Position numbers and translations under genes: made by a program. The notes under the pieces were generated by a model. The model ran no database searches. It saw only the letters and a list, made by a program, of their open reading frames with translations, and was not told the DNA's origin. From Syntrophaceae bacterium UBA5761 (GTDB lineage Bacteria > Desulfobacterota > Syntrophia > Syntrophales > UBA4778), in the NCBI GenBank assembly GCA_002418885.1, contig DIEZ01000013.1, positions 1 to 16,636 of the forward strand: a DNA stretch of 16,636 bases. Reading direction: 5' to 3'. Every line of letters starts with the position of its first letter. The first letter of the stretch is position 1. This document shows positions 15,071 to 16,636 of the stretch, piece by piece.

Positions 15071-15107
15071 GGTAATCACTCTTTCGGCTTGAAAATTGAG
15101 ACGGAAA

Positions 15108-15137
15108 TCTATATCATAAACTCACAGAAAGCTTCAA
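15108..15137 (-). promoter_or_regulatory. candidate promoter of the MBL-FIST-kinase operon
   Basis: On the minus strand TTGAAG (15137-15132), 18 bases, TATAGA (15113-15108); each box matches 4 of 6. The -35 overlaps one arm of the dyad TTCAA (15133-15137) / TTGAA (15154-15158), which flanks a CACGTG palindrome (15144-15149), so a regulator could bind here. This is a weak, sequence-only call. Confidence 0.35.
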
Positions 15138-15223
15138 TCTCGTCACGTGCGTCTTGAATCTATCCCTTAACCCAAAGCCCCCTGTCGGGGTCCGTGTCAA
15201 ATTTCTAATCAGGAGGTAGAACG

Positions 15224-15559
15224 ATGGCGGTCAAAATCCTCATCAAAAGAAAAGTCCCCCGGGAAAAAGGCATGGCGCTCCTCAACCTCATCGGTGAACT
15301 CCGGCTCCGGGCCGTGGCCCAACCGGGATACATATCCGGGGAAACCATGAGGAGCATCGACCGGCCCGACGAGTATCTTGTCATCAGCACCTGGCAAGGC
15401 ATCGACGATTGGAAGGCCTGGGCGGCAAGCAAGGAACGGGCCGAAATCCAGTCCAAGATAGACGAGATCGTCGGAGAGCCGACGCAGTACGAAGGCTACG
15501 ACTACCCGGAGAAAAGCGCCGCTTCCCTGCGCTCTTTCAAGGGATGGGAGGGGGGCTGA
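15224..15559 (+). CDS. antibiotic biosynthesis monooxygenase (ABM)-fold small protein
   Basis: A 111-residue protein of the dimeric alpha-beta barrel ABM family. It begins with a beta strand (AVKILIKRKVP), then a helix (GMALLNLIGELRLRAV), the typical PGYISGETMRSIDRPDEYLV, WQGIDDWKAWAASKERAEIQ and a C-terminal strand with YEGYDYPE. Family members include small oxygenases and haem-degrading enzymes, but many have no known reaction and no cofactor residue is evident here. The ATG at 15224 has a very strong AGGAGGT 6 bases upstream, so high expression is likely. It is divergent from the MBL operon and followed by a hairpin terminator, hence probably a single-gene unit. Oxidative-stress or quinone-related roles are possible but not shown. 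Confidence 0.8.
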   Translation: MAVKILIKRKVPREKGMALLNLIGELRLRAVAQPGYISGETMRSIDRPDEYLVISTWQGIDDWKAWAASKERAEIQSKIDEIVGEPTQYEGYDYPEKSAASLRSFKGWEGG

Positions 15560-15571
15560 GGGTCTTAGCCC
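15553..15571 (+). terminator. hairpin terminator after the ABM-fold gene
   Basis: GGGCTGAG (15553-15560), loop GGT, CTTAGCCC (15564-15571), an 8-bp stem with one G-U pair, followed by TCTT. It overlaps the ABM stop codon. The T-run is short. Confidence 0.5.
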
Positions 15572-15607
15572 TCTTCGGCAATCAAGCCGCAAAAAGAGCG
15601 AAGAGGG
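15569..15607. terminator. large two-tier hairpin between convergent genes
   Basis: CCCTCTTCG (15569-15577) pairs perfectly with CGAAGAGGG (15599-15607). Alternatively CGGC (15576-15579) and GCCG (15586-15589) form a small inner stem around AATCAA. The left arm shares three bases with the hairpin at 15553-15571, so the two are mutually exclusive. It lies just after the amidohydrolase stop and may end that minus-strand transcript. Confidence 0.45.
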
Positions 15608-15615
15608 GGGCCGGG

Positions 15616-16362
15616 TCACGCATCCGCCTTTACCAGCCGCAGGATGTTTCGGTGAGCCATGTTTTCGACGTCTTCCCGGTCGAGGCCAAGGCTGGCAACC
15701 GTCTGAAACTCGTGGTAGGGGATCCCGAAGGGGAAGTCGCTGCCGAAGATAAGCCTCGTACTTCCGTACCGGTTAAAGAAAGTCTTTATCTCCCGGCCTG
15801 AGGCCAGTGCCGTGTCGGCATAGACGGCCTCATCATCCCAGATGCCCGAATCGAAGAGCGCCCGGAAGCCGCCGTTCAAACCGCCCATGTGGGGAATGAT
15901 GACGGGCGTCCTGCCCGCCACCCGCCGGACGAAGTAGCGGGTGTTTTCGAAGGACTCCTCCAGGACGATGGGAAGTTGCAGGCGGTAGACTTCCTGCAGA
16001 AACTCCTCGCACAGGGGGCTTTCGTAGTCGTACTCCGGCTCGTAGGTGTGCCGGTGCCACTTGACCCCCCTGTAGCCTTTTTTCAACTCCTCCTTCCGGA
16101 AGTCGTTCCAGACGAAGAAGTAGGCAAAGATGTCCTGCCGGTGCCTCTGGATGTCGAGCAGGTACTCGTTTGCCCTCTGCCGGCAGGCCGCCCAGCGGGG
16201 CGTATCCTTAAAATGGTAGTCGTACCTGTCGTAGATGTCCTCCACCGGCGCAAAAAGGCAGGCACCTTGGATATCGCCGCTTTCGATAAACCGCCGGACT
16301 GTCTCAAAGGGGAGGTCTGTGTTCTGGACGCCACAGTGGATATGGGAATCGATGACCGTCAC
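15616..16362 (-). CDS. amidohydrolase family protein (TIM-barrel metal hydrolase)
   Basis: A 248-residue protein of the amidohydrolase-2 type. Metal-binding features are the N-terminal HxH in DSHIHCG (His7, His9), a central KWHRH (101-105), PHMGG (His158) and the C-terminal Asp in IFGSDFPFG (Asp209). The end, HRNILRLVK, is typical of this family, where the metal-dependent hydrolase or decarboxylase becomes inactive without that Asp. The length is short for the family (often 270-330). Substrate unknown. The start is GTG 16362, with GGAAGG 6 bases upstream, overlapping the kdsB stop (GTGA), so translation is coupled to kdsB. A role in envelope sugar metabolism is only suggested by that coupling. 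Confidence 0.85.
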   Translation of the reverse strand: MTVIDSHIHCGVQNTDLPFETVRRFIESGDIQGACLFAPVEDIYDRYDYHFKDTPRWAACRQRANEYLLDIQRHRQDIFAYFFVWNDFRKEELKKGYRGVKWHRHTYEPEYDYESPLCEEFLQEVYRLQLPIVLEESFENTRYFVRRVAGRTPVIIPHMGGLNGGFRALFDSGIWDDEAVYADTALASGREIKTFFNRYGSTRLIFGSDFPFGIPYHEFQTVASLGLDREDVENMAHRNILRLVKADA

Positions 16363-16636
16363 TGCATGCCTTCCATGAGGATTTGTCTCACCCGCTCCAG
16401 TTCCGCGGGCGTGTCGACCTCGACGGAATCGTATTGCGTTTCCACGACCTTGATCCGGCAGCCGTGCTCCAGGGCGCGAAGCTGCTCCAGTGCCTCAAGC
16501 CTTTCCAGCTCCGTCTGTTCGAGGCGCGAAAAGCTGTCGAGAAAGCCCTTACGGTAGGCGTAGATACCGTGATGCTTGTAGTACGACGTCTGAAGCCCCT
16601 TGTCCCTCACGTAGGGGATCGTCGCCCGGGAAAAGT
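16359..16636 (-). CDS. kdsB: 3-deoxy-manno-octulosonate cytidylyltransferase, C-terminal part (5' end outside window)
   Basis: The frame enters from the right edge and ends at TGA 16361-16359, leaving about 91 residues. FSRATIPYVRD, KHHGIYAYRKGFL, LERLEALEQLRALEHGCRIK and TQYDSVEVDTPAELERV are diagnostic of KdsB, which activates Kdo with CTP for lipopolysaccharide inner-core synthesis. The nucleotide-binding N-terminal half is beyond the window. The Gln-Leu-Arg-Ala-Leu motif and the Asp-Thr-Pro end are intact, so it seems a working gene. Its last codons overlap the start of the amidohydrolase gene. Its presence indicates a Gram-negative outer membrane with Kdo-containing lipopolysaccharide. 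Confidence 0.95.
   Translation of the reverse strand, partial: FSRATIPYVRDKGLQTSYYKHHGIYAYRKGFLDSFSRLEQTELERLEALEQLRALEHGCRIKVVETQYDSVEVDTPAELERVRQILMEGMQ

Noticed and set aside
1..16636. CRISPR array, rRNA, tRNA or complete insertion sequence
   Set aside because: No regularly spaced direct repeats, no conserved RNA gene sequences, and no transposase with terminal repeats were found on reading both strands.

Overview
The window suggests the chromosome of a moderately high-GC, Gram-negative, probably anaerobic bacterium of the delta-proteobacterial (Desulfobacterota) kind. The evidence is a YidC with a large periplasmic domain and a lysine in the groove, a kdsB gene for lipopolysaccharide Kdo, an rpmH-rnpA-yidD-yidC-khpB-mnmE cluster that keeps khpB (jag), and a FIST/hybrid-kinase signalling pair. 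This lineage call is inference from gene content; no 16S or other marker is present.

Layout. At 1-1851 (+) are the end of an RbbA-type fused ABC ATPase/permease and a YhhJ-type permease, the last two parts of an export cassette. At 1930-7135 (-) is the conserved ribosome/membrane-biogenesis operon, read rpmH, rnpA, yidD, yidC, khpB, mnmE, and then an exported DJ-1/PfpI protein. It starts from a good sigma70-like promoter at 7168-7196. Its genes are tightly packed: yidD starts at TTG overlapping the rnpA stop, and mnmE has no ATG/GTG/TTG at its proper start, only an ATC behind a well-placed Shine-Dalgarno. No dnaA or DnaA-box cluster is seen upstream of rpmH. Instead there is a roughly 360-base gene-free stretch with several small dyads, followed by a lower-GC XRE-cupin regulator (+) broken by a one-base frameshift.

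At 8133-10294 (-) lies a translationally coupled pair: a polytopic protein built from two Gate (nucleoside-recognition) halves, and an MFS transporter. A small helical conserved-type protein of unknown role follows on the + strand (10544-11053) with its own candidate promoter.

At 11176-15070 (-) is a three-gene signalling operon: an MBL-fold hydrolase, a FIST-domain sensor and a hybrid histidine kinase. The kinase has two PAS-like regions, HisKA/HATPase and a C-terminal receiver, and no transmembrane segment. This is the most system-like locus in the window: a cytoplasmic ligand sensor (FIST) plus its kinase, possibly with an enzyme that makes or removes the ligand. A small ABM-type monooxygenase-fold protein (15224-15559, +) is divergent from it. 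The window ends with an amidohydrolase and the 3' part of kdsB (-), overlapping by 4 bases.

No tRNA, rRNA, CRISPR array or intact insertion sequence was recognised.
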